The position numbers and the translations under genes are program-made. From Lachnospiraceae bacterium (GTDB lineage Bacteria; Bacillota; Clostridia; Lachnospirales; Lachnospiraceae), in the NCBI GenBank assembly GCA_015057455.1, contig SVEH01000001.1, positions 124,001 to 188,000 on the forward strand: a DNA stretch of 64,000 nucleotides, given 5' to 3'. The stretch's first letter is position 1; each line of letters begins with the position of its first letter. The notes under the pieces were generated by a model. The model was not told the DNA's origin. It saw only the letters and a program-made list of their open reading frames with translations, and searched no databases. Of the stretch, positions 42,881 through 52,338 are shown piece after piece.

Positions 42881-45241
42881 TCACTTTCCTCTTCCCTCCG
42901 CAATCTTCTCATGAATATTAGTATTATATAACCTATACAATCCCGTATCCTTGCTTATCTGGTTATCAAATGGAATCACAACTGAGCCACACTTTATAAG
43001 TCCCATTCCTGCAGGTGAATTGTTTACATATCTAAGCTGTGTTTCTGATACTCCTATTACCTCTGCCATCTTTGCACTATCCGTATTAGCTTGTTTTAGG
43101 AGTGCTACGAATTCCGAATTTGCTAGCATAGTAGTTGCTGTATAGTTTTGCAACATATCTACAATGTTCTGCGTTATTCCTGTACATAATCCACCTTGTT
43201 TTCTTACTTTTTTCCATAGTTGTTGAAGATATTTAGCCGAGTACTCTGAGTTAAGTAGTACATGGAATTCATCTATATAGAGCCATGTTGCTTTTCCTTT
43301 TTGTCCATTTTCTACTATTCTTTGTTGAATGGATTCCATCATTACTAGCATTGTTATAGGTGAAAGTTCTGTTCCAAGATCTCTAATGCCATATACAGTG
43401 AATCTATTATCTACATCTACATTTGTTTGATGGTTGAAGATATTTAGTGACCCATTTACAAATAGTTCAAGAGATAATGCTATATCTTTAGCTTCTGCCT
43501 CTGGTTGTTTAAGTAACAAATCATAAAAATCAGACATAACTGGTATATACTTTTCTTTACTTCTTGCTATTTCTACATACATCTTTCTTATGCATCTATC
43601 TATAATGGACTTTTGTCTAGAGTTAAGAGAATCTCCTATACATTGTTCGCACAATCCTAACATAAACTCTCCTTTTTCTCTTATCCAACCTTGTGTATCA
43701 TTTTGGTCTAGGTTCCATACATCCATAGCTAAAGGATTAACGTAATTATCTGTATAAGTTGACATATTTACAACAGTGCCTCCGTAGGTATAAGCTATAT
43801 CAAAATATTCATTCATAGGATCGATAATAATTATTTCATCATCTCCTGATAGAAAGACATTTCCCATCTCCATCTTACAGAAGAAAGATTTTCCCGAACC
43901 TGGCACTCCAAATACAAATCCATTACCATTTATAAGTTTCTTACGATTACCTATGTTAATGTTCTTTGACACTTGATTTATTCCATAATAATTACCACTA
44001 CTATCATTTAATTCTTGTACATTAAAAGGCATTAATACTGCTAAGCTCTGAGTAAGCATAGTTCTCATTGTTTCAACTTGTCTTACTCCTATTGGTAGTG
44101 CAGTATTTAATGCCTCTCTTTGTTTTAGATAATGTACTTCTATAGTACATCCGTTTCTATTACCTATTGTTTCTACCGTTTCTGATATGCTATCAAGTTC
44201 TTCTTTACTATCAGCCATTATTATAATAGTTACAGCTACATAGAATAGACATTGATCATTTTCACGAACATCATCCATTATAGCTTCTATTTCTTTTTTC
44301 TCAGTTCTCTTTGTATAAGATATTTCTGTAGCAAAGTCATTGTTTTTATTACGTACTCTTTGTTGTTTTATTATATCTGCTTCTATGCCTAGATACTTCT
44401 TTTGAAGTGTTTTAGTTGTTAAATCCTTTGGAACAGGAACTACATCTACACTTGTAATAGAATGTACTGGAAGTGAAGTAATCTCATTAATAAATCTATC
44501 TGATAGACTAGATGGATACTTTTTGATAAATAATGCTTTACAAAACTTACTTTCATCTTCAAATCTATCTGGATAATACTTTACCATACCATTACATAAA
44601 TCATTTCTAAAGTCTGCTCCCACTCTTCTTGCTTTCTTTATATCAAAGTCGTATGCATCTTCACTACCTAAATGATAATAATCATGTAGTACCTTTAATC
44701 TTTCATTACCATTAAGGGATACTATATCTGCTCCTAGTTCTATAAATGCTTTATGTATAGTTGCCTCTAATGTAGCAAATTGTGCTTTTGCTTCTTCAAA
44801 GTTCTTTCTCTCAATAGTAAGTGTTAAATATCTTTCTTGTTCTATTCCTTGTCTTCCTTCTAGTATCTTTTCTTCTATTATGTCATTATAGGTTTTTCTA
44901 TAATTATCATAACCATCTTTTTTATACTGTAACATTACAGTATCTCTTAACCCTTTCATATCTTTATTTTTATTATTTATAGTAATCTTAAAATTACAAT
45001 CAAGAGAATTAAGAAACTTACAATACCTTTCAAATATATCTATCTGTTCTTCTTCATTAGTTGTAGTGTAATTAATATCTTGAAATCTATAACATTTTGA
45101 ATAACGATTCTTTGACACTTCAAATATTCCATTTTCAGCAACAGACATAATCTCTATAGTCTCTTGTATTGATTTAGGCGTCTTATATAAAGGCTCACTT
45201 GCTTTCTTTAGTTCTTTAAATCCATCTGTAAATAATCCCAT
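42881..45241 (-). CDS. VirB4-like type IV secretion ATPase
   Basis: The 786-residue protein drives the conjugation channel at the membrane. The C-terminal half holds Walker A (FGVPGSGKSFFCKME, about residue 445), DEIIIIDPMNEYFDIAYTYG, a Walker B-like TWLYIDEFHVLL, and RKQGGLCTGITQN. The N-terminal part matches CagE/TrbE/VirB. The length is normal. It is preceded by a PrgI-type gene with 2 bp between them, the standard order in Gram-positive ICEs. Confidence 0.92.
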   Translation of the reverse strand: MGLFTDGFKELKKASEPLYKTPKSIQETIEIMSVAENGIFEVSKNRYSKCYRFQDINYTTTNEEEQIDIFERYCKFLNSLDCNFKITINNKNKDMKGLRDTVMLQYKKDGYDNYRKTYNDIIEEKILEGRQGIEQERYLTLTIERKNFEEAKAQFATLEATIHKAFIELGADIVSLNGNERLKVLHDYYHLGSEDAYDFDIKKARRVGADFRNDLCNGMVKYYPDRFEDESKFCKALFIKKYPSSLSDRFINEITSLPVHSITSVDVVPVPKDLTTKTLQKKYLGIEADIIKQQRVRNKNNDFATEISYTKRTEKKEIEAIMDDVRENDQCLFYVAVTIIIMADSKEELDSISETVETIGNRNGCTIEVHYLKQREALNTALPIGVRQVETMRTMLTQSLAVLMPFNVQELNDSSGNYYGINQVSKNINIGNRKKLINGNGFVFGVPGSGKSFFCKMEMGNVFLSGDDEIIIIDPMNEYFDIAYTYGGTVVNMSTYTDNYVNPLAMDVWNLDQNDTQGWIREKGEFMLGLCEQCIGDSLNSRQKSIIDRCIRKMYVEIARSKEKYIPVMSDFYDLLLKQPEAEAKDIALSLELFVNGSLNIFNHQTNVDVDNRFTVYGIRDLGTELSPITMLVMMESIQQRIVENGQKGKATWLYIDEFHVLLNSEYSAKYLQQLWKKVRKQGGLCTGITQNIVDMLQNYTATTMLANSEFVALLKQANTDSAKMAEVIGVSETQLRYVNNSPAGMGLIKCGSVVIPFDNQISKDTGLYRLYNTNIHEKIAEGRGK

Positions 45242-45243
45242 GT

Positions 45244-45621
45244 TTATATCCTCTCCTTCTTATGTTTGCTTTTCTTATTCTTTACCTTATTGTCCTTTAT
45301 TTCATACTCTTTGATTCTAGTTTCACTTTCAGTTGATTCATATAACAATACTTTATTCTTAAACATAAAATGCATCTTTCTCTTCATAACTTCCATAAAT
45401 GACATATCATTATATGAATAAAAACCACTAAAGGCTATGGGGGCTACAACTGGTATAGTTACATATGCAGATACAGTTAATCCTATATAAGGGTATAGTA
45501 AAAATACTATTATTCCTCCTGATGCAACACTTGCGACTGAACATATAAGTTGCTTTGCTGTAAGCCCCATTGCTATACTTTCTTGATAACGGTCTATATC
45601 TTTGTTTATCTCTATAATCAT
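45244..45621 (-). CDS. PrgI-family small membrane protein
   Basis: 125 residues beginning IEINKDIDRYQESIAMGLTA with two hydrophobic segments (about 22-42 and 47-68), then KRKMHFMFKNKVLLYES and a basic tail. This is the PrgI/VirB3-like pattern, always next to VirB4, forming part of the membrane channel. Confidence 0.85.
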   Translation of the reverse strand: MIIEINKDIDRYQESIAMGLTAKQLICSVASVASGGIIVFLLYPYIGLTVSAYVTIPVVAPIAFSGFYSYNDMSFMEVMKRKMHFMFKNKVLLYESTESETRIKEYEIKDNKVKNKKSKHKKERI

Positions 45622-45672
45622 TTAATACCTCCTATAATTTAAACTAATACTTTATTTACCCTAGTTTCTCTC

Positions 45673-46515
45673 TTATAAGCCTAAGGCTCTGCTAGTTAAA
45701 TTTTGTGCTCCTTTTACACTTCCTACTGTAAGTGCTACTGTAAATGTCATCTCACATAGATATATTAATGTCTGAGCCCAATCAGCATATTCCCCCGTAA
45801 ATGACGGCAGTCCTGCATTAATAAATGCATTGCATACTATTATTGCAAGTGCCATAGTCACTGCTTCAAAGGTTACTGATAAAAAATACTTACTATAAGA
45901 TACCATTGTCTGACTTACTGTTTTATTGCCTGCTAATGTTGAAAATGCAATTGCCCCTATTGGTACAATTATCAGTAACCTTAAGAATCTAAAATATACT
46001 GTGTATATCAAGAAGAAGCCACAGATGATTATTATTAATGACATAAATGCAGCAAATATAAGCATTATTAAACTTTCTCCAAATCCTAAACCTTCTATTA
46101 TCTCTGCTTGCTCCTTATCAATAACTAGCTTATTAGTTTCGTTTGATGATAATGCTTTTACTAGATTACCCACGGTATTAAAAAAAGCCTTCATAATAGT
46201 TACGTTGTTAGCTACAAACCATTCTGCAAGACCTAATCTAATTAATATTCTTAGTATTACTTCAAATCTCATTTCTTCTTTTATATCTATACTTTCTGAA
46301 CAAAATCCCATTACGAAAAATAATACAACTAATGATGACCCTACTGCTACAAATATAGGCTCTATCTTACTTATAGTATTCCACGGTGTTCCTCCTTTAA
46401 AATTAACTGGTGATTGACCAAGCATAGCAAATACTAAAGATATTTGATTGTTCCAGAAACCAAATACCATCTTAAGCAATGCTAGTATATTATCTCCTAG
46501 TTTAAATATATCCAT
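45673..46515 (-). CDS. VirB6/TrbL-like conjugation membrane protein
   Basis: 280 residues with about six membrane helices (for example FVAVGSSLVVLFFVMGF, ESLIMLIFAAFMSLIIIICG, LLIIVPIGAIAFSTLAG). The end TVALTVGSVKGAQNLTSRAL is typical for this group. Genes of this sort lie between the Maff2-like and PrgI genes in clostridial ICEs and form the inner channel. Confidence 0.8.
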   Translation of the reverse strand: MDIFKLGDNILALLKMVFGFWNNQISLVFAMLGQSPVNFKGGTPWNTISKIEPIFVAVGSSLVVLFFVMGFCSESIDIKEEMRFEVILRILIRLGLAEWFVANNVTIMKAFFNTVGNLVKALSSNETNKLVIDKEQAEIIEGLGFGESLIMLIFAAFMSLIIIICGFFLIYTVYFRFLRLLIIVPIGAIAFSTLAGNKTVSQTMVSYSKYFLSVTFEAVTMALAIIVCNAFINAGLPSFTGEYADWAQTLIYLCEMTFTVALTVGSVKGAQNLTSRALGL

Positions 46516-46557
46516 CTTTTATCTTCATCTCCCTTCTTATCACTTCTAGCCAACTTA

Positions 46558-46875
46558 TTAAAATCCAAGGAATGATAAAACTGTTGATATACCTGCCATC
46601 ATAACTCCTGCAACAATTCCCTTTAATGCTGAGTTCATACTAGATGAATCTTGTTGTTGGTAAGCTTGTGCAAATTCCATAACATTCTTTGCTAGAATAA
46701 TTATTCCTATCGCACCTATTACTGATATAATTAGTGTCTTTAAGTTATCTAGTGGTTTTGTTATATCTGATGTTGATGCTGCTAAAACTTCTGTTGAAAC
46801 TGTAGTTATAATTACACTTGCTCCCAACATAATACTTAATAAGTTCTTTTTTACATTTTTAAATCTTTCTCTCAT
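46558..46875 (-). CDS. Maff2/VirB2-like small membrane protein
   Basis: The start is taken at the ATG after TGGAGGTAATAACA (MRERFKNVKKN), giving 105 residues. A hydrophobic signal-like segment (NLLSIMLGASVIITTVSTEV) is followed by two helices (LIISVIGAIGIIILAKNVME; GIVAGVMMAGISTVL). This is the Maff2-type layout and may be the pilin-like subunit of the channel. Confidence 0.8.
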   Translation of the reverse strand: MRERFKNVKKNLLSIMLGASVIITTVSTEVLAASTSDITKPLDNLKTLIISVIGAIGIIILAKNVMEFAQAYQQQDSSSMNSALKGIVAGVMMAGISTVLSFLGF

Positions 46876-46918
46876 TGTTATTACCTCCATTTTCTTTCAA
46901 ACTTTATTACATTAAAAT

Positions 46919-46956
46919 ACGAGTAACTTCACTAGCTTTTTTTAAAAATTACTCGT
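46919..46956. terminator. Hairpin between VirD4 and Maff2-like genes
   Basis: ACGAGTAA / TTACTCGT stem with a 22-base AT-rich loop. It may be a weak terminator or an RNA-processing site that sets expression ratios. Confidence 0.4.
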
Positions 46957-46981
46957 TTTATTTATTGTTATATCTATGTAA

Positions 46982-49051
46982 TCAGGATTCTCCTGTTATA
47001 TTAATTAGTTTTACATACCTTTCTCTTATCTGCCTCATATCATTTTCATGTATATCTGGATAAAAATATTCTAATATCTTACTCTCTGGTATACCTTGTT
47101 CTAATGCTAATTGTGCCTCTTTTTGTTGCATCTCGTTATACTGATACTTAACCATACGCTTTATAATTGAATCATCTTTGTCTACTTGTATTGTCTTCTC
47201 ATTTGCTCTTTCATTACTTAGCTTCATAAACTCCTCATATGTAAATGAATCTATGTATATCTCTTCCCCCTTTTCCTTTAATTTTTCATAATACTTTATA
47301 GACTTATTAGATAATACTTCAAAAGTTTTTCCCTGTATTTCACCCCCTTTTCTTATTTCACTTACATATGGTTTACCTTTACCATCTGCTGTTTCATTAA
47401 ATCTTGGATGTGCAAATGGAATATACTTATTATCCATAATGGGATCAAATCCTCTGATAAATATAATACACTTTTTATTATCTAACTTTCTTACTTCATC
47501 TGGTGTAAATAAGTCTCTTCCAAGAACATCATAATTTCTAGATGAACTTCCTTGCCTTCCTTTTGTTTCACCACTTGATTTCTTATCTATAGTTCCTTTT
47601 CCTAATAACTCAGATACATATTTGTGTGTACTTTGTTCATTACCTCCTAGATATATAAATGTGTCACAGTTACCAGGTATAGTCTCCCAAGTATCTTTAA
47701 ATAAAGCTTTTAGTTGGGCAAAGTTCTGAATTATAATAACACTTGATATTTCTCTACTTCTCATAGTTGAAAGTAATGAGCAAAAATCGTCAGGTAATGC
47801 AACATTTGCAAATTCATCTAACATAAATGTCACATGTATAGGAAGTCTTCCACCATAGTTAAAATCTGCTTGATAATATAATTCTTGAAATATCTGAGTA
47901 TATAACATACCTATAATAAAGTTGTAGGATTTATCAGTATCTGGTATTACACAAAATAATGCTGTTTTTGTCTTTTCATCTCCATTTACACCTATACCTA
48001 ATTCATCTAATTTAAGTTCATCTCTTGATAATAATCTTAATACTTGCTTATTCTCTAAAAATGCTAATCTTGAGTTAGCACTTATAATTATTGAACGAAT
48101 AGTATCTCCTGCACCTCTCATACATTTGTTGTATTGTTTTACTGCAGGATGATTAGCACCTAGCTTACTATTCTTTTCTAACACCTTCATTCTTACATCT
48201 AATCTAGATGGCTTACCTTTATCTACTAATTCTGCTTCTCCAAGTAATTTAAGAACAGTCTCAAAGTTTCTTCTACTAGGCTTTTCTTCTAACCATACAT
48301 AATAAAATATAGCTTGTAGAAATAAACTCTCTGCCTTCTCCCAAAATGGATCCTGACTACTTGCTCCTTTAGGTGTTGTATTAGCTATAAGATTAGTTAT
48401 AAGTTTTACTACATCTGTTTCTTCTCTTATGTAGAAAAATGGATTATAACAATCAGACTTATCCATCTCTAGTAGATTAATAACCTTTACATTATATCCA
48501 TTATTCTTAAGCATAGTTCCACAACTCCTAAGAATCTCTCCTTTAGGGTCAGTACATATAAATGAACATTTATTAGGCATTTGCATTAGATTTGGTTTAA
48601 CTTCATAAAAGGTTTTACCTGCACCAGAACCACCACATATAAGAATATTGCCATTAAGTTTTAATTTACGAAAGTTAAGAGACATTCTTACATTTTGACT
48701 AAGTATTCTGTTATTAGCACTATCCTTATCTTTTAGCACCTTATTAACATATAAGGGCGATTCAATTCTTGCTGTACCGAATTCTTTACCACTCATGTAT
48801 TTTCTCTGACTGGTGTAATACATAATAACCACTAATGTGTATATAAAAAGAACCACTACTACACACTTTAATGTATTCTCATTAAAGTAATTAGCTTGCG
48901 GTTCCTCACATACTTTATTAAACTTCTCTATAAATTCTTTTAACTTAATTCCTTCATACCAAGCTCCACCTACTAGATAACCTAAATATATAGCAAGTAA
49001 TGCACCTACTAGAATAAATAACTTGAATGGTTTCTTTTCACTAGTATTCAT
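46982..49051 (-). CDS. VirD4/TraG-type coupling protein
   Basis: The coupling ATPase brings the relaxase-DNA complex to the channel. Two N-terminal membrane helices (about 8-28 and 60-80), Walker A ICGGSGAGKTFYEVKPNL (about residue 140), CSFICTDPKGEIL, VTFMLDEFANVALP (Walker B) and SSVIIIQNFAQL are visible. The length of 689 is usual. It follows the PcfB-like gene by 2 bp. Confidence 0.92.
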   Translation of the reverse strand: MNTSEKKPFKLFILVGALLAIYLGYLVGGAWYEGIKLKEFIEKFNKVCEEPQANYFNENTLKCVVVVLFIYTLVVIMYYTSQRKYMSGKEFGTARIESPLYVNKVLKDKDSANNRILSQNVRMSLNFRKLKLNGNILICGGSGAGKTFYEVKPNLMQMPNKCSFICTDPKGEILRSCGTMLKNNGYNVKVINLLEMDKSDCYNPFFYIREETDVVKLITNLIANTTPKGASSQDPFWEKAESLFLQAIFYYVWLEEKPSRRNFETVLKLLGEAELVDKGKPSRLDVRMKVLEKNSKLGANHPAVKQYNKCMRGAGDTIRSIIISANSRLAFLENKQVLRLLSRDELKLDELGIGVNGDEKTKTALFCVIPDTDKSYNFIIGMLYTQIFQELYYQADFNYGGRLPIHVTFMLDEFANVALPDDFCSLLSTMRSREISSVIIIQNFAQLKALFKDTWETIPGNCDTFIYLGGNEQSTHKYVSELLGKGTIDKKSSGETKGRQGSSSRNYDVLGRDLFTPDEVRKLDNKKCIIFIRGFDPIMDNKYIPFAHPRFNETADGKGKPYVSEIRKGGEIQGKTFEVLSNKSIKYYEKLKEKGEEIYIDSFTYEEFMKLSNERANEKTIQVDKDDSIIKRMVKYQYNEMQQKEAQLALEQGIPESKILEYFYPDIHENDMRQIRERYVKLINITGES

Positions 49052-49053
49052 AA

Positions 49054-50016
49054 CTATCTTTTCCTTTCGCTTATGCTTTTAGTATTCTTCTTAGATATAA
49101 CTTTTTTAATATTGTTCGCATCATCTTTTGACATGTCCTTTGTAATTTTTTCATAATGCTTTCTAACTGATGATTCCACTCTATCATAATTTTCTTTATA
49201 TAATGCCTCACCTATCTTGGTATCAACTATGTTATTCCTAGAATCATATAAGTTATAACATTTATTCTTATCTATGAAAGTAAGCATTGTTTTACCATTA
49301 TGAATATCTATTATATGTTCTTTGTTAATCCATACATATCTTATATTCTCTCCCCAAGTTCCTGGCACCCTAGTCTTAATAGCATATTCATTTTCATCAG
49401 CAATCAATAGTTTCGATACTGTAATATCCATAAGATTTATATTCCTAGCTGTAGATATTGCTTTTATTCTACTTGCAACCTCTTTATACTCTTCTAATCT
49501 ACTTTGAACATCTCCTTTACTTATAATCTCACTATAATCTTCTATGCCTTTTCCTTCTTCTCTTCCTCCCTTTTTTAGAGAATTTATCAACTTCCCCAAG
49601 TCACTCTCACTATTGTTCTTAACAAATTCATCAAATGTAGCTAGTCTTCCTTTCCCCATCTTCTGTAGTAGCACATTAGCTCTTGGAACAGCTTCACTAT
49701 GAAAGATTAACTCTGCTAATCCATCTTTATTCTTGTCTGGTAAAATAGAATAAAGTATGCCGTATTTCTTAGCATACTTCTCTACCTTCTTAATCTCATT
49801 TGAATCAAATTGTAAAACTTGTAGGTCCCCACCTTTCATTAATAGCTTTTTCATAGAAGTCTTACCCAGTGTTTTCTCATAATCAAGAATACCTTTTATA
49901 AACTCTATAGCCTTCTTAAGTTCTTCTATGCTACCACTGCCAACCTTGATAGCAATCTCTATTCCTTCATATGCTACTTTTATTATTTGCACAGCTTCTT
50001 GTATCTCTTGCGACAT
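49054..50016 (-). CDS. PcfB-family (DUF3801-like) conjugation protein
   Basis: The N-terminal region ELKKAIEFIKGILDYEKTLG, KTSMKKLLMKGGDLQVLQF and YAKKYGILYSILPDKNKDG, then SEAVPRANVLLQKM, matches PcfB, which in pCF10 links the relaxosome to the coupling protein. The C-terminal 150 residues are an additional domain of unknown role. The position directly upstream of virD4 supports it. Confidence 0.8.
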   Translation of the reverse strand: MSQEIQEAVQIIKVAYEGIEIAIKVGSGSIEELKKAIEFIKGILDYEKTLGKTSMKKLLMKGGDLQVLQFDSNEIKKVEKYAKKYGILYSILPDKNKDGLAELIFHSEAVPRANVLLQKMGKGRLATFDEFVKNNSESDLGKLINSLKKGGREEGKGIEDYSEIISKGDVQSRLEEYKEVASRIKAISTARNINLMDITVSKLLIADENEYAIKTRVPGTWGENIRYVWINKEHIIDIHNGKTMLTFIDKNKCYNLYDSRNNIVDTKIGEALYKENYDRVESSVRKHYEKITKDMSKDDANNIKKVISKKNTKSISERKR

Positions 50017-50051
50017 AAATCTTTCCTTCCTTCTTCAGTTACTCATTTTTG

Positions 50052-50906
50052 TTACTTTGTATCCTTCATCTTGTTTTGCATAATAGCAATATCTATTATA
50101 CCTTTCATTTGGTCAGCACTCATATCACTATTAATGATATAACTTAATTGTTCTTCATCCAATTTACTTGCAACACCTCTCTTTATTTGTTCTATTTGAG
50201 CAGAATCTAGTTCTCCTTTGGTTACTAACTTTACTATGTCTCTACTAGATTTCTTTAATCCTAATTTAAGCATAGTATCTTTAAATCTATTAGTATTTTT
50301 TGTTGGGGGATATTCAATATCCTCCTTTCCTATACCTATTGCTTTAACTTCATCATTCTTATCTGATATTAATGTATCAAGCTTTTCTTTAATCTCTTGT
50401 ATTTGCAACTCTATCTTTATATCTTCGACCGCCATCTCTCTTTTTAACTGTTCATAATCATCTATTAGTTGTTGTATCTTAATATCATATATTTTATTAC
50501 TTGCTAAAGATTCTTTATTATTACTTTCTGAAATAAGATTGTCTAAAGCACACCTAAATTCTCTTGCATTTGTACTACTAGCAATCGCTTTCTTAATATC
50601 TCCTATACCAACTCCTTTATAACAATATTCAAGTGCTTGCTCTAGCATCATAGATGATATATCTAGTTCTATAAGTGCTTGTATATCTTCTATGCTGCAT
50701 CCTCTTCTAAAAGCATTAGATATAATTTTCATCTTCTCAAAGGAATACTTTTTGTTTGAATAAAATTCCACTTCTTCTCTAGTAAGACCATACTCTAAGT
50801 CTTTTTCTATAAATCTAACTATATCTTTGGATTTGTATCTCTGCATATCATCTAAGATAGCTCGTTTATCAAAATCACTTAATGGAGTTATTTGTCTTGT
50901 TCGCAT
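50052..50906 (-). CDS. Hypothetical helical protein of the transfer region
   Basis: 284 residues made of helical repeat-like units (RGCSIEDIQALIELDISSMM, GVGIGDIKKAI, KGELDSAQIEQIKRGVASKL, DMSADQMKGIIDIAI) that resemble the short repeats in ICE-borne proteins of Firmicutes, with a coiled coil in the middle. A perfect AAAGGAGGTGATAAC precedes the ATG. It begins the operon that runs into pcfB and virD4. Function unknown. Confidence 0.6.
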   Translation of the reverse strand: MRTRQITPLSDFDKRAILDDMQRYKSKDIVRFIEKDLEYGLTREEVEFYSNKKYSFEKMKIISNAFRRGCSIEDIQALIELDISSMMLEQALEYCYKGVGIGDIKKAIASSTNAREFRCALDNLISESNNKESLASNKIYDIKIQQLIDDYEQLKREMAVEDIKIELQIQEIKEKLDTLISDKNDEVKAIGIGKEDIEYPPTKNTNRFKDTMLKLGLKKSSRDIVKLVTKGELDSAQIEQIKRGVASKLDEEQLSYIINSDMSADQMKGIIDIAIMQNKMKDTK

Positions 50907-50924
50907 GTTATCACCTCCTTTAAA

Positions 50925-50990
50925 AATGAGTAGAAAAAAGGACTACCATTTTAGCTTGGTAATCCTTGTATACATAACTTATTACTCATT
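50925..50990. terminator. Nested hairpin between fic copy 2 and the transfer operon
   Basis: Outer AATGAGTA / TACTCATT and inner AAGGA-TACCA / TGGTA-TCCTT with single-base bulges, immediately after the fic stop. It probably separates fic from the next gene. Confidence 0.5.
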
Positions 50991-50993
50991 CAC

Positions 50994-52040
50994 TTATTTT
51001 AAACGAATATAGCAGATTGATTTGCCACTTCCTTCTCTTCTAAGCTCTCCCTGTTCCACCATAGTTCTTAGTGCTCCTTCTATTGAACTTACACTTAATG
51101 ATGGACATAATTCTCTAATATCTTGTTTGTTAAATCTACCAATTTTATTCAAAGATGCTTTTCTAACCATATCTATAGCAGGTAGTTTTTCTTCCACTAT
51201 AGCAAATCTATCTCCAAAATCCTTATAAGCTGATAATATTGTTCCTAATATATATTTTATAAAAGGTACTACGTCCTCTTTTCCTTCATGCCATCCATCC
51301 TGAGCTTGCTTTAACGCATCATAATATAAATCCTTATTTTTAGCAATTTTAGCTTCTAATGATATATACTTCCCAACATAAAATCCACTTCTATATAATA
51401 ATAATGTTGTAAGTAATCTACTCATTCTTCCATTACCATCATTAAACGGATGTATGCATAAAAAATCATGAATAAATAAAGGTATTGCAATCAATGGTTC
51501 TAACTCTAAATTCCCTATAACTCTATTATATTCATTACATATACTATCAAGTGCTTCGGGTGTTTCATATGGTGTTAATGGTGTAAATAATACCTCTACA
51601 TGTCCGTCCGGATACGTTGCACTTATATAATTCTGTACAGATTTTGTTTTTCCTGCTAAAGGATTATTCATATGACTACACATAATTTTATGCAATTGCA
51701 ATATATAATTCTGTGATATAGGAATAGCATCAAAACTCTCATGTATTATATTTAGTACATCACGATATCCTGCTATCTCTTGTTCATTACGATTCTTAGG
51801 TGTTGTTTTTTCTTCTACAAGTTGTTTTATACGTGTACTTGTTGTAACTATACCTTCTATTGCATTTGACGCTTCTGTACTCTGTATTTTAGCTATTTCA
51901 ACTAACTTTTCTAATTCTTGTGGTCTTTGCTTAAGATACATTTCTTGTTTTCCAGCTTCTTTATATATCGCCGCTATCAATCCAAGAATTTCACTATCCC
52001 ATTTTGAACTTGCAATATCTAAATAATTAAACTTTCTCAT
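50994..52040 (-). CDS. Fic-domain protein adenylyltransferase with winged helix (copy 2)
   Basis: The same 348-residue length as the copy at 3924, and about four in five residues the same by eye: SNAIEG inhibitory helix (Ser58, Glu62), HPFNDGNGRMSR catalytic loop, and winged-helix end REGSGKSICYIR. Base composition is lower in G+C than copy 1 and matches the element, so the two came by different routes. It lies between the relaxase and transfer genes as a self-contained unit with its own operator array upstream. A toxin-like or stress-response role is likely but the target is unknown. Confidence 0.9.
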   Translation of the reverse strand: MRKFNYLDIASSKWDSEILGLIAAIYKEAGKQEMYLKQRPQELEKLVEIAKIQSTEASNAIEGIVTTSTRIKQLVEEKTTPKNRNEQEIAGYRDVLNIIHESFDAIPISQNYILQLHKIMCSHMNNPLAGKTKSVQNYISATYPDGHVEVLFTPLTPYETPEALDSICNEYNRVIGNLELEPLIAIPLFIHDFLCIHPFNDGNGRMSRLLTTLLLYRSGFYVGKYISLEAKIAKNKDLYYDALKQAQDGWHEGKEDVVPFIKYILGTILSAYKDFGDRFAIVEEKLPAIDMVRKASLNKIGRFNKQDIRELCPSLSVSSIEGALRTMVEQGELRREGSGKSICYIRLK

Positions 52041-52087
52041 TCCTAGAACCGCCTTTCTTTCCTTTATAGCCTCTAATATTCGTTCTT

Positions 52088-52187
52088 CCCCTTAACCAAC
52101 TTCTTTTCCCTTAAATATTAGCATTTTTTAAGGGAAAAGTCAATGTGTTTGCTATATTTCCCCTTAAATATATCATTAATTTAAGGG
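52088..52187 (-). promoter_or_regulatory. fic copy 2 promoter with phased CCCTTA/TAAGGG operators
   Basis: Sites start at 52089, 52108, 52129, 52161 and 52182 (steps 19, 21, 32, 21). On the minus strand TTGACT, 17 bp and TAATAT form the promoter, with one site in the spacer and one just after the -10, exactly as in front of copy 1. Confidence 0.7.
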
Positions 52188-52280
52188 GAATCACTTTTTA
52201 GTATTATCCATTTGCATTACTTTTACTCATTTTTTCAATAAATTATTATTACATGCTCTGTATCACTTTATAATGCCACC

Positions 52281-52324
52281 TTACTTTGGTGCTAATATTA
52301 TTATTTATATTAGCACCAAAGTAA
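52281..52324. terminator. 18-bp perfect hairpin after the relaxase gene
   Basis: TTACTTTGGTGCTAATAT / ATATTAGCACCAAAGTAA with an 8-base loop, 14 bp beyond the relaxase stop. Strong bidirectional terminator-like structure that also shields the fic promoter. Confidence 0.65.
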
Positions 52325-52338
52325 ACTCTTTTAATCTA

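Noticed and set aside
45926-46417. 163-codon plus-strand frame opposite the VirB6-like gene
   Set aside because: Antisense shadow of a membrane protein; no ribosome site.
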